Source of the DNA: JACQAI01 sp035507915
GTDB taxonomy: Bacteria > Pseudomonadota > Alphaproteobacteria > Elsterales > Elsteraceae
DNA length: 16,570 nt
Assembly (NCBI GenBank): GCA_035507915.1
Contig: DATJNS010000146.1
Coordinates: 1 to 16,570 of the forward strand
Direction of reading: 5' to 3'
Shown: piece after piece, positions 1 through 9,362 of the stretch
How positions within the stretch are numbered: the first letter of the stretch is position 1
Layout of the letters: the number at the start of each line of letters is the position of its first letter
Made by a program: the position numbers and the translations under genes
Notes under the pieces: model-generated
What the model saw: only the letters and a program-made list of their open reading frames with translations
What the model was told of the DNA's origin: nothing
Databases searched by the model: none

Positions 1-1150
1 CTCCGTGTTGGCGACCGTGACGCTGTTGATGCCGTTGGCCAGCGTCAGCGTGTCGCTGCCCGAACCGAGGTCGATGGTCGACCCGACGATCGCCGCGGTC
101 AGCACGATGGTGTCGTTGCCCGTGCCGCCCAGCAGCGACTCGACGTTCGCCACCTGAATGCTATTGGCGCCGTTGGCCAGGGTCAGGGTGTCGCTGCCGG
201 AGCCGAGGTCGATGGTCGATCCGACGATCGCCGCGGTCAGCACGATCGTGTCGTTGCCGGTACCGCCGAGCAGCGATTCGACGTTGGCGACGTTGATGCT
301 GTTCGCGCCGTTGGCGAGCGTCAGCGTATCTGCGCCCGAGCTCAGGTCGATCGTGCCGCCCGTCAGCACCGTGGTCAGCACCACGGTGTCCGCCCCGGTT
401 CCGCCGAGGATCGACTCGGTGTTGGCGACCGTGACGCTGTTGATGCCGTTTGCCAGCGTCAGCGTGTCGCTGCCCGAGCCCAGATCGATGGTCGATCCGA
501 CGATCGCCGCGGTCAGCACGATGGTGTCGTTGCCCGTGCCGCCGAGGATCGACTCGACGTTCGCCACCTGGAGGCTATTGGCGCCGTTCGCCAGGGTCAG
601 CGTGTCGCTGCCGGAGCCGAGGTCGATGGTCGACCCGACGATCGCTGCGGTCAGCACGATCGTGTCGTTCCCGGTGCCGCCGAGCAGCGACTCGACATTC
701 GCGACGTTGATGCTGTTGGCGCCGTTCGCCAAGGTCAGCGTGTCGACGCCGCTGCCCAGATCGATCGTGCCGCCCGTCAGCACGGTGGTCAGCACCACGG
801 TGTCGGCGCCGGTGCCGCCGAGGATCGACTCCGTGTTCGCGACCGTGACGCTGTTGATGCCGTTGGCCAGCGTCAGCGTGTCGCTGCCCGAGCCGAGATC
901 GATGGTCGATCCGACGATCGGCGACGTCAGCACGATGGTGTCGTTGCCCGTGCCGCCCAGCAGCGACTCGACATTCGCGACGTTGATGCTGTTCGCGCCG
1001 TTCGCCAAGCTCAGCGTGTCGGCGCCCGAGCCCAGATCGATGGTGCCGCCGACCAGCGCCGTGCTCAGCACGACCGTGTCGTTCTGCGACCCGCCCAGGA
1101 TCGACTCGACGTTCGCCACGTTCAGGCTGTTCGCGCCGCTGCTCGACAAG
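1..1150 (-). repeat. 138-bp tandem repeats arranged in a 414-bp super-repeat
   Basis: Coding repeats inside the giant protein gene. Each 138-bp unit encodes 46 residues containing GGTGNDTIVL, STIDLGSGSDTLTLANG and a variable NSxxVANxES segment. The variable segment cycles in the order INSVTV, ANSINV, ANSLQV/IQV, so the DNA repeats every 414 bp. Equivalent bases start at 1, 415 and 829. Near-identity of neighbouring copies suggests recent duplication or gene conversion. The array continues beyond the left edge. Confidence 0.92.
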
Positions 1151-4100
1151 GTCAGCGTATCGGCGCCACCGCCCAGGTCGATGGACCCGCCCGTGATCGC
1201 ATAGTTGACCAGAACCAGCGTGTCGTTGCCGCTCGCCGCCGAACCGTTGATGGTCTGGAAGCTGTTTTGGCTGCCGTCCACCGTCAGCTCATAGGGATGC
1301 GTCCCGATCAGCTGCAGCGTCTCGATGTTCGACAGCGCGAAGCCGGTCATGTTCAGGACGTTGGCCGCCCCGGTGTCGGTCAATTGCAGCGTGTCGCTGC
1401 CCGCCCCGCCGTCGATCGTCGACGTCGCCGTCAACTTCCCGACGTCGGCCACGAACAGGTCGTTGCCCCCGCCCAGACTCGCCTTGTCGGCGGCAAAGCT
1501 CGTCGTCAGAACGATCGTGTCGTTGCCGCTGCCGCCCAGGATCGACTCGACGTTCGCGACCGTGATGCTGTTCGTCCCGTTCGCCAGCGTCAGCGTGTCC
1601 GAACCTGCGCCCAGATCGATCGTCGCGCCCACGATCGGCGACGTCAGCACGATCGTGTCGTTGCTCGAGCCACCCAGCAGCGACTCGACGTTCGCCACCT
1701 GAATGCTGTTCGCGCCGTTCGCCAAGCTCAGCGTGTCCGAGCCCGCACCGAGATCCACTGTGCCGCCCACCAGCGCCGTGGTCAGCACCACCGTGTCGTT
1801 CGCGCTGCCCCCATCGATCGACTCGATGTTTGCGACGTTCACGCTGTTGGCGACGCCGTTCGCCAGGGTCAGGGTGTCGCTGCCCGACCCCAAGTCGATC
1901 AGGTTGCCGGGCGTCGTCAGCGTCGCCAGCAGCGCCACCGTGTCGTTGCCCGCGCTGCCGATCAGCGTCTGGATCCCCTGCACGTCGACGCTGTTGCCGA
2001 CACCGTTCAGCACGACCTTGTCGGTCAGCGCGCCCGAGCCGTCGATGCGCACGCCGATTTGGCTGTTTGCCAGCGTCAGGACGTTTGCCGCGCCGCCCGC
2101 GCCCAGATTGATCGTCTCGACGTTGATCACCGTCGCGTTGTTCGCGCCGTTGAACAGCCCCAGCGTGTCGTTGCCTGCGCCCAGGTCGACCGTGCCGCCA
2201 GCCAGCAGGTAGTTGACCAGCGTCACCGCATCGTTGCCGTTCGCGCCGGCAACCCCGAGCGTGGCGTCGCTCAGGATGTCCTGGAAGCTCGCCAGGCTGC
2301 CGTCGACCGTCAGCGTGAAGCCGTTGGCTGCAGGCGCCGACAGCCCCAGCGTCTCGATGTTCGACAGCGGTAGCCCGGTCATGTTGAGTGCGCCGCCGCC
2401 GATCAGCCGCAGCTCGTCGTTGCCCGCCCCGCCGTCGACCGTCGTGCCGACGAGGTGTCCGACGTCGGCGACAATCAGGTCGTTGCCGGCGCCCGTCAGG
2501 ATCGAGTCGTTGCCACCCGTCGCGATGTAGGTCAGCACGCCACCCGACACCAGCCCGCCGATCGTGTCGTTGCCCGTGCCGCCGTTGATGGTGTCGTTGT
2601 AGTCCGTCCCGACGATCTGATCGCCGCCGTTGTTGGCGTCGATCGTCACCCCGCCCGTCAGCGTCAACGCACTCGCGTTGATCGCCAGCGGCGTCACACC
2701 CGTCAGGTTCGCCAGCCCTTCGCCGCTCACGGTGTCGTTGCTCGCCGTGATCAGCAGCGTGTGGTTCGGCGTGCTGACGCCCGAGTTCAATGTCAGCGTG
2801 TCGCCCGGCGTCGTGCTGGTGAAGCGGATCTCGTTGGTGTTGGCACCGCTGACGATCGTGTCGCCGGTATAGGCCGCGCCGCTGGCGAACAGGAACACTT
2901 CCTTGCTGGCCGCTGCGGCCGCGCTCGCGTTCAGGCTGTCGGCGCCCAGCCCGCCCTGGAGGAAGTTGCTGCCCGTGCCGGTGATGATCGTGTCGCCCGA
3001 ATTCGACGCGATCAGCGTATCGTTGCCGTCATTGCCCTTGATGACCAGCGGCAGCGGCGCCGCGCTCGCGTCGATCGCCAGGTTCGTCAGCCCGGTCCGG
3101 TCACCCTGATCGAAACCGGGAACGTCATAGGTCGCCGCATTGAATTGCGGGTCGTTGGCGATCTCGACGTAGATCAGGTTGTCGGGCGACGATAGGTGAG
3201 AGGTCAGGTGCAGCGTGTCGCCCGGCGTCGTGCTCTCGAAGCGGATCTCGCTGTAGCCGAGTTGACCGTTGGCCAGCGCCGCGTGCGCGCCGGCCTGGAT
3301 CACGAGACCAGCCGGCATCTCGGCGCCGTGACCGAATAGGTAGACGTCGTTGTCGCCGCCGCCGCTCAACGTGTCGCTGTTGCCCAGCCCGACGAACGTG
3401 TCGGCGCCGGAGCCGCCCCCGAGCGAGTCGGCGCCCGGCGTGCCGATCAGGATCTTGCCGACCGTCGTCAGCTGCGCGTTGATCGTCGCGCTGCCCGTGA
3501 TGCCGCCGCCGATGGCGAGGGAGCCCGGGATCAGGGTCAGGCCGGCGTCGGGGTCGAGATTGATCGTGTAGCTGCCGTCGAACTGCGACAGATCGATCGT
3601 CATGTCGTGAGCATGATCGATCGTGATCGTGCCCGACCCGGTGATCCGCAGCGTCGTGCCGTCGTGCGCCGCCAAGATGCCGACGGCGTCGAGGGTCACG
3701 TTCGAGCCGGGCAGCAGCACGAACGTGATGAGCTCGATGTTCTTCAGAAGCAGCGCGCCGGGCGGAATCGGCCCGTCCTGGCCGAGGGGCGGAGCGCCCG
3801 GCCCGTCGATCTTGACGAGGCCCTGGAACCGCGCGATCAGCGTGTTGTTGCCGATCGTGCCGCCGTCCGCGAGGTCACCCCACTGCAGCGAGTTGGCGAC
3901 CTTGTAGGCGTCGAAGGCGTTGTTGCCGTCCTGGTGGGTGAATTGGTCGTGGCCGAGCGTGAAGAAGTTGTAGGTCACGACATGCGGCGAGCCGGTCTCG
4001 AGCAGGGTCGGCGCCTGCGTGGTGTCGAGCGCGTTCGCCTTCAGGGTGCCGCCGCCGTGACCGCCGCCGCCGCCCTCGCTGCCACCCCCTCCACCGTGGC

Positions 4101-5196
4101 TGCCGGCGTGAGGCGGCGCGCCGCCCTTGTCGCCCTGCTGGCCGGCTTGCGCTTGCTGCGCCGCGGTCCGGTTCTGGGAGGCGCCCTGGCCGGCAGCTCC
4201 CGCCGGTCGCTCGAACGCGACCGCCGGCAGGTCGTGGAGCAGCTGGTTGAACGAGTTCCCCAACGTGCCCGGCGCCGCGATGAAGGGCTCGGAGGGCGCC
4301 GAGAAGAAGCCGGTGATCGAGACCGTCTGGTTGGGCACCGTCAGGTACTGGGTGCCGCTCGCGTTGGTGATCTCGACCGCGCTCGGGAAACCGCGCGGAT
4401 CCTCGAGCAGGGTGATCGTGCTGGTGACGCCGTCGCTCGTAATGTTGCCGCCGACGGCGGTGCCGCGAATGCCGATCGTGCCGACCGGGGTGCGCACCGC
4501 CATGGCGTCGCTGTGCGCCGCGGCGATGTCGCCGCTGACGAACACGAACGTGCCCTTGAGGATCGAGACGCTGAGGCTGCCGGCCTTCGACGCCGGGTTG
4601 TAGACCAGCTCGTCGAGGCGCATGCGGCCGCCTTCGCCGAGCGCGAAGGTCGTCTTATCGTCGAGGATCAAGCCGACGCTGCCGCCCGTATGGGCCTCCA
4701 GCAGGTCGCGCATATAGACCGGGTCGCCCTTCGCCAGCACCGCCTTGGTGCCGTCGACGTGGGTGTCCGTCACGGAGCCCTGGATGACGTCGACGCGGCC
4801 GATCGGTTGCAGCGTGCTCGTGCCTGTCGCCTGGGCGAATTCGCCGCCGGCGCCGCCGGCTTGCGCGAGCTGCATGTGGGTCGGCTGTCCGGCGAGCGCC
4901 GCGGCGAAATCGCCCGGCAGCGTCGCGCCGTCCGGCGTCACGAGGTGCGGCAGTCGCTCGTGCGCGAAGAAATCGTCGACCACGGTGCGCGTGCCCGCGC
5001 CGTCGGTCAGGATGAGGTCGTTGCCGTCACGGTGATAGGCGGCATCGGCAAGCGTGTGCTGGCTCGCCGGGACCAGCAGCCGGTCGGGCTCGTCCGGTCC
5101 GGCTGGCAAAGCGACAGCGTCGGCGGTGGGACTGTTTCCCCCGCCGCCGGGGTCATGCGATCCCGCCGATGATGCGTTGTCGGACCCGATCTTCAA
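1..5196 (-). CDS. Giant FecR-domain, RTX-like repeat protein (partial, C-terminus beyond left edge)
   Basis: The frame is open from a TTG at 5196 to base 1 (1732 codons) with no stop; an in-frame TAG at 5203-5205 limits extension. Residues about 45-95 form a prefix-like segment (DGNDLILTDG, VVDDFF). Residues about 130-285 are a FecR-like domain (LAKGDPVYMRD, FALGEGGRMRLDELVYNP, TPVGTIGIRGTAVGG). A Gly/His-rich linker lies near 359-389. The first RTX-like nonapeptides start near 581 (GGGSGADTF, GGGDNDVYL), and 46-residue repeats with GGTGNDTIV and LGSGSDTLT fill the rest. No classical signal peptide or transmembrane segment is visible. This fits a type I-secreted, calcium-binding surface protein or adhesin, which is inference: the C-terminal secretion signal is outside the window. 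The only early in-frame ATG (4875, residue 108) would cut off the prefix segment, so TTG with GGTAGG just upstream is preferred. Exact function is unknown. Confidence 0.88.
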   Translation of the reverse strand, partial: MKIGSDNASSAGSHDPGGGGNSPTADAVALPAGPDEPDRLLVPASQHTLADAAYHRDGNDLILTDGAGTRTVVDDFFAHERLPHLVTPDGATLPGDFAAALAGQPTHMQLAQAGGAGGEFAQATGTSTLQPIGRVDVIQGSVTDTHVDGTKAVLAKGDPVYMRDLLEAHTGGSVGLILDDKTTFALGEGGRMRLDELVYNPASKAGSLSVSILKGTFVFVSGDIAAAHSDAMAVRTPVGTIGIRGTAVGGNITSDGVTSTITLLEDPRGFPSAVEITNASGTQYLTVPNQTVSITGFFSAPSEPFIAAPGTLGNSFNQLLHDLPAVAFERPAGAAGQGASQNRTAAQQAQAGQQGDKGGAPPHAGSHGGGGGSEGGGGGHGGGTLKANALDTTQAPTLLETGSPHVVTYNFFTLGHDQFTHQDGNNAFDAYKVANSLQWGDLADGGTIGNNTLIARFQGLVKIDGPGAPPLGQDGPIPPGALLLKNIELITFVLLPGSNVTLDAVGILAAHDGTTLRITGSGTITIDHAHDMTIDLSQFDGSYTINLDPDAGLTLIPGSLAIGGGITGSATINAQLTTVGKILIGTPGADSLGGGSGADTFVGLGNSDTLSGGGDNDVYLFGHGAEMPAGLVIQAGAHAALANGQLGYSEIRFESTTPGDTLHLTSHLSSPDNLIYVEIANDPQFNAATYDVPGFDQGDRTGLTNLAIDASAAPLPLVIKGNDGNDTLIASNSGDTIITGTGSNFLQGGLGADSLNASAAAAASKEVFLFASGAAYTGDTIVSGANTNEIRFTSTTPGDTLTLNSGVSTPNHTLLITASNDTVSGEGLANLTGVTPLAINASALTLTGGVTIDANNGGDQIVGTDYNDTINGGTGNDTIGGLVSGGVLTYIATGGNDSILTGAGNDLIVADVGHLVGTTVDGGAGNDELRLIGGGALNMTGLPLSNIETLGLSAPAANGFTLTVDGSLASFQDILSDATLGVAGANGNDAVTLVNYLLAGGTVDLGAGNDTLGLFNGANNATVINVETINLGAGGAANVLTLANSQIGVRIDGSGALTDKVVLNGVGNSVDVQGIQTLIGSAGNDTVALLATLTTPGNLIDLGSGSDTLTLANGVANSVNVANIESIDGGSANDTVVLTTALVGGTVDLGAGSDTLSLANGANSIQVANVESLLGGSSNDTIVLTSPIVGATIDLGAGSDTLTLANGTNSITVANVESILGGSGNDTIVLTTSFAADKASLGGGNDLFVADVGKLTATSTIDGGAGSDTLQLTDTGAANVLNMTGFALSNIETLQLIGTHPYELTVDGSQNSFQTINGSAASGNDTLVLVNYAITGGSIDLGGGADTLTLSSSGANSLNVANVESILGGSQNDTVVLSTALVGGTIDLGSGADTLSLANGANSINVANVESLLGGTGNDTIVLTSPIVGSTIDLGSGSDTLTLANGINSVTVANTESILGGTGADTVVLTTVLTGGTIDLGSGVDTLTLANGANSINVANVESLLGGTGNDTIVLTAAIVGSTIDLGSGSDTLTLANGANSLQVANVESILGGTGNDTIVLTAAIVGSTIDLGSGSDTLTLANGINSVTVANTESILGGTGADTVVLTTVLTGGTIDLSSGADTLTLANGANSINVANVESLLGGTGNDTIVLTAAIVGSTIDLGSGSDTLTLANGANSIQVANVESLLGGTGNDTIVLTAAIVGSTIDLGSGSDTLTLANGINSVTVANTE
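1092..1470 (-). repeat. Spacer module, copy 2 (pairs with 2100-2490)
   Basis: About 125 residues beginning NDLFVADVGKL, then LNMTGFALSNIETL, LTVDGSQNSFQ and LVNYAITGGSIDLG. The copy at 2100-2490 has NDLIVADVGHL, LNMTGLPLSNIETL, LTVDGSLASFQ and LVNYLLAGGTVDLG. The starts of the two copies are 1020 bp apart. Confidence 0.82.
1500..2010 (-). repeat. Older, diverged block of the same 46-residue repeats
   Basis: Within the giant protein gene, about four units of the same 138-bp type are present (variable segments NSITVANVES, NSIQVANVES, NSVNVANIES, NSVDVQGIQT). They are less alike than those at 1-1150. One carries an extra residue (VANSVNV), which breaks the exact 138-bp period. They lie between two copies of a larger non-repeat module. 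Confidence 0.8.
2100..2490 (-). repeat. Spacer module, copy 1 (pairs with 1092-1470)
   Basis: The first copy, in protein order, of the roughly 125-residue module that separates blocks of 46-residue repeats. It is somewhat longer than copy 2 because of a short insertion after the SFQ motif (DILSDATLGVAGANG). It is in frame and encodes part of the giant protein. Confidence 0.8.
2590..3260 (-). repeat. Direct duplication of a STTPGDTL module in the giant protein
   Basis: Two related segments of roughly 100 residues lie head to tail. The first has SEIRFESTTPGDTLHL, then GLTNLAIDASA and GNDGNDTLI. The second has NEIRFTSTTPGDTLTL, then NLTGVTPLAINASA and a GNDTI-type repeat. A matching 24-base stretch starts at 2794 and at 3211, 417 bp apart. 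The copies have diverged more than the 138-bp units. Confidence 0.72.
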
Positions 5197-5205
5197 CCGG
5201 ACCTA

Positions 5206-5463
5206 CCGTTCGGTTTAGCCCCCGGCGTTTATGGGGATACCCTATTAATTATTGCCTTATGCATAGCTTAGACGTTGGGTCCGAATGTTGCGCTAAGCGG
5301 CCGAATTATGGCGGAATCTTACTGAGCGCGCGGCGACCCTCGACGGCCGACGGTCTAAGGCGCTCGCTCGGGGAGGCGGCGCCACCGGGCCGCGGCGTCC
5401 CCGAAACCTTGCCCGCGGTATGGTCGGCCGGTTAGGCTTGGGGCCTCACCGGGAGGCACCGTC
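5206..5463. promoter_or_regulatory. Divergent intergenic region with an AT-rich island and near-palindrome
   Basis: This non-coding stretch separates the giant protein gene (minus) from the cupin gene (plus). Bases 5228-5270 are clearly richer in A+T than the surrounding DNA (CCTATTAATTATTGCC), as expected for promoter DNA in a GC-rich genome. ATGGGGATACCCTAT at 5231-5245 is almost palindromic and lies about 35 bases upstream of the TTG start, a plausible operator position. Arms GCTTAG (5266-5271) and CTAAGC (5293-5298) form a further short inverted pair. No -35/-10 pair can be assigned with confidence. Confidence 0.45.
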
Positions 5464-5979
5464 ATGGCTTACACGCTCGAGCAATTCGCCGCCGAATGTC
5501 ACCGGCTCCTTGCGGCGGAGCCGGGGCCCAAGGGACGCCAGAAGGTCTGCGACCTGCTCAAGGCCGTGCTGAAGGACTCCGCCTTCGTCGCGCAGAACCT
5601 TCCGGACGGCACACCCGAGCGCAAGATCATCTACGAGGATCGCGACCTCGGCTTCTGCATCCTCGCGCACGCCTACGATGGCAAGAAGACGAGCCAGCCC
5701 CACGACCATGGGCCGTCCTGGGCGATCTACGGCCAGGCGGCCGGCGAGACCATCATGAGCGACTTCGCGCTGCTCGAGGGGGCGACCCCGACCAAGCCCG
5801 GCAAGGTGCGCCACGTGAAGAGCTACACGCTGACGCCCGGCATGGCCTACCTCTACAACGAGGGCGATCTGCACGCGCCGCGGCGCGACGGCCCGACGCG
5901 GTTGATCCGTCTCGAAGGCACCAACATGGACAAGGTCAAGCGGCTGCGCTTCGAGCTCGTCGATCAGGTGCCGGCGTAA
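5464..5979 (+). CDS. Cupin protein, cysteine-dioxygenase-like
   Basis: This 171-residue protein has a single cupin barrel. The first cupin motif is QPHDHGPSWAIYG (His80, His82), resembling the HDHGxS signature of cysteine dioxygenase-type thiol dioxygenases. The second is around YNEGDLHAP (His137). Three histidines would fit the non-haem Fe(II) site of that family, in which the enzymes add O2 to a small thiol. Its real substrate is not determined. It is somewhat shorter than typical cysteine dioxygenases, at about 200 residues. The ATG follows GGGAGG (5451-5456) with a 7-base spacer, and no signal peptide is present, so it should be cytoplasmic. A RidA-family gene follows 67 bases downstream on the same strand and may be cotranscribed, although a palindrome lies between them. 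A non-enzymatic cupin remains possible. Confidence 0.85.
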   Translation: MAYTLEQFAAECHRLLAAEPGPKGRQKVCDLLKAVLKDSAFVAQNLPDGTPERKIIYEDRDLGFCILAHAYDGKKTSQPHDHGPSWAIYGQAAGETIMSDFALLEGATPTKPGKVRHVKSYTLTPGMAYLYNEGDLHAPRRDGPTRLIRLEGTNMDKVKRLRFELVDQVPA

Positions 5980-5998
5980 GCGGCACCCGGACACCGCC

Positions 5999-6021
5999 AT
6001 CCTCGGGCTCGTCCCGGGGAT
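5999..6021. repeat. Dispersed palindrome (REP-like), copy 1
   Basis: Stem ATCCTCGGG (5999-6007) pairs with CCCGGGGAT (6013-6021) with one G-T wobble and a 5-base loop. It resembles the palindromes at 13531-13563 and 16225-16246. It lies between the cupin and RidA-family genes and could attenuate transcription or stabilise mRNA ends. No T-run follows. Confidence 0.6.
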
Positions 6022-6046
6022 CTACGTCGCTTCGGTAACCTCGACG

Positions 6047-6445
6047 ATGCCGATCCGCGAGGCGATCACGCCCGGCCGATGGCCGGAGCGCATCACGTTC
6101 TCGCCCGCGGTGCGCGCCGGCAACCTTCTGTTCATCTCGGGCACGACCGCGACCGACGAGAACCGTCGGATCGTCGGTGTCGGCGACATCGTCGCGCAGA
6201 CCCGCCACATCTTCCGCAAGTTCGAGACGATCCTGGCGGCGGCCGGCGCGACCTTCGACAATATCGTCGAGACGACCGACTACTTCCTGACCCTCGAGGA
6301 CTACGACAAGACCGCCGAGGTGCGCCGCGCGGTGTTTCGTGCGCCCTATCCGGCGGCGACCGGCGTGCAGGTCGCCGGCTTGATCCGGCCGGACGCCCTG
6401 ATCGAGATCAAGGCGATCGCCGTGCTCGAGGCGTCGCGGGCATAA
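6047..6445 (+). CDS. RidA/YjgF/UK114-family protein without the canonical arginine
   Basis: The 132-residue length and the motifs FISGTTATDE, VAQTRHIFRKFETILAAAG, IVETTDYF and IEIKAIAVLEA identify the RidA (YjgF/YER057c/UK114) fold, normally a cytoplasmic trimer. RidA proper hydrolyses reactive enamines and imines released by PLP enzymes, using an arginine in a PARSCVEV-type motif. Here the equivalent stretch is PAATGVQV (102-109), so that arginine is Ala104. The glutamate of the IEI motif is kept. Proteins without the arginine fall in other Rid subgroups, and several sit in catabolic operons; imine deaminase activity should not be assumed. No strong Shine-Dalgarno sequence precedes the ATG, so the start is moderately certain. 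The stop lies only 4 bases from the convergent methyltransferase stop. Confidence 0.9.
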   Translation: MPIREAITPGRWPERITFSPAVRAGNLLFISGTTATDENRRIVGVGDIVAQTRHIFRKFETILAAAGATFDNIVETTDYFLTLEDYDKTAEVRRAVFRAPYPAATGVQVAGLIRPDALIEIKAIAVLEASRA

Positions 6446-6449
6446 GCCG

Positions 6450-7436
6450 TCACGCCCGACTTGCGGCCTTGCGGATCACGAGGCCGAAACTCGTGCAGGC
6501 AAATCCGTCGAAGGCCATCTTGATGTGGTTGGGATCGCCGCCCCACAGCGACTGAATGGACTTCGGCCATTGATGCACGTAGGGCGGCAGATCGATGAAG
6601 CGGTCCATCGGCTTGTCGCCCACGTCGAAATTGAGCGGTGCGACGACATGGCCGTGCGCCTCCAGGCGCGCCTTGAGCGCTTCGAAATGCCGTTTCTGGA
6701 ACAGAACGGTGTGCCAGTTGTCGATCGTCTCGTGATCGTCGAGAAAGTTGAACTCCGTCGTGTGCACCGCGAGTCCGCCCGGCCGCAACGTCGCAAGGCA
6801 ACGCTCGAGAAAATCCAGCCCCTGGCCGATCGAACCGAGATGCTCCAGCGCGCACACCGACCAGTTGAAGTCGTAGTCGCGCAGGATTGCGGGTATCGCC
6901 GTCATGTCGACGACGCGCACCTCGACCCGTGCATCGAACGTCGCGCGATCGATGAGATGCGCGTGGTGGTATTGCTCGGCCAAGGAGGCGTGCTGCTCGC
7001 TGTCTTGCCAGCGCAGCGTTTTGCGCTCGGTCGGCGACAGGTCGCTCGCCGTCACGGTGACGCCGCGCGACGCTAGATAGCTTGCGATCGGCTCGGCGCC
7101 GCAGCCGAAGCCGAGGCCGCGCGTACCGTCGCGCAGCAAATCGTGCTGATGCAGCGCCTGAAGGACGAATGCGAGCTCCCAGAGCTTGCGGTGATAGATG
7201 ATCGGGACCTTCATTTCGGAGGCCCAGTGCGCGAGCCAATCGCTCTCGATGTCGTTCTGGGTCGCAGCCTTCGATTCGAGGAGGACCGTCTGCGCGGGAA
7301 TGTCCAGGCGCGCGGGCAGCGTCGCGGCCAAGCGCCGCGCCATCTCGTATCCGAAAAACTTGAGGTTCAGCCGGGCGAGCTCTGCTTCGCGCCGCCGCCG
7401 CGCGCGGCGGCCGACCAATCGTCGCAGCAATCCCAT
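6450..7436 (-). CDS. Class I SAM-dependent methyltransferase
   Basis: A protein of 328 residues starting at ATG 7436. The N-terminus is strongly basic (MGLLRRLVGRRARRRREAE). A Rossmann-type SAM site is visible: motif I GLGFGCGAEPIASYLASRG (107-125), an acidic residue ending strand 2 (Asp132 in TASDLSP), VVDMTAIP near 178, and a later CALEHLG...LRPGGLAVHTTEFNF segment. The C-terminal third (FDVGDKPMDRFIDLPPY, HIKMAFDGF) is probably the acceptor domain. Family members often modify glycans or small molecules, but the acceptor here is unknown. An open frame continues upstream to 7697, but it overlaps the antiporter C-terminus and is not likely to be translated. The gene starts 34 bases after the antiporter stop on the same strand, so the two may form an operon. 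Confidence 0.82.
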   Translation of the reverse strand: MGLLRRLVGRRARRRREAELARLNLKFFGYEMARRLAATLPARLDIPAQTVLLESKAATQNDIESDWLAHWASEMKVPIIYHRKLWELAFVLQALHQHDLLRDGTRGLGFGCGAEPIASYLASRGVTVTASDLSPTERKTLRWQDSEQHASLAEQYHHAHLIDRATFDARVEVRVVDMTAIPAILRDYDFNWSVCALEHLGSIGQGLDFLERCLATLRPGGLAVHTTEFNFLDDHETIDNWHTVLFQKRHFEALKARLEAHGHVVAPLNFDVGDKPMDRFIDLPPYVHQWPKSIQSLWGGDPNHIKMAFDGFACTSFGLVIRKAASRA

Positions 7437-7470
7437 GGCGCGCAAGAATCTCGCAATCGGTGCGCGGAGG

Positions 7471-9282
<1,812 letters not shown>

Positions 9283-9362
9283 GGCGGACCAGAAGACAGA
9301 AGACCGTGGGTAGAAGCCAGAACAAATCCGGCGAATTTTTGTTCTCGAGCGTCCTTGCCTAG
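9283..9362. other. Short gap with inverted repeat AGAACAAA/TTTGTTCT
   Basis: This lies between the amidohydrolase stop and the antiporter start, both on the minus strand. AGAACAAA (9319-9326) and TTTGTTCT (9338-9345) form a perfect 8-bp stem with an 11-base loop. There is no downstream T-run on the minus strand, so it is a weak terminator candidate at best. An imperfect CAGAAGA direct repeat lies at about 9290-9304. Confidence 0.4.

Noticed and set aside
1..1150. CRISPR-like or satellite array
   Set aside because: The repeats are contiguous 138-bp coding units without unique spacers and remain in a single open frame, so they are protein repeats.
158..1204. Plus-strand open frame of 348 codons, Pro/Ser/Val-rich and repetitive
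   Set aside because: It is the antisense of the 138-bp coding repeats of the giant minus-strand gene; its periodicity is inherited from that gene and it has no convincing start signal.
3607..5172. Plus-strand open frame of 521 codons, Arg/Asp/Val-rich
   Set aside because: Antisense to the prefix and FecR-like domain region, which is clearly coding on the minus strand. No recognisable domain; the composition is typical of a high-GC shadow frame.
5169..5435. Possible small plus-strand gene of 88 codons in the intergenic gap
   Set aside because: It overlaps the start of the giant gene, has no good ribosome binding site and no recognisable motif. The AT-rich part reads better as promoter DNA.
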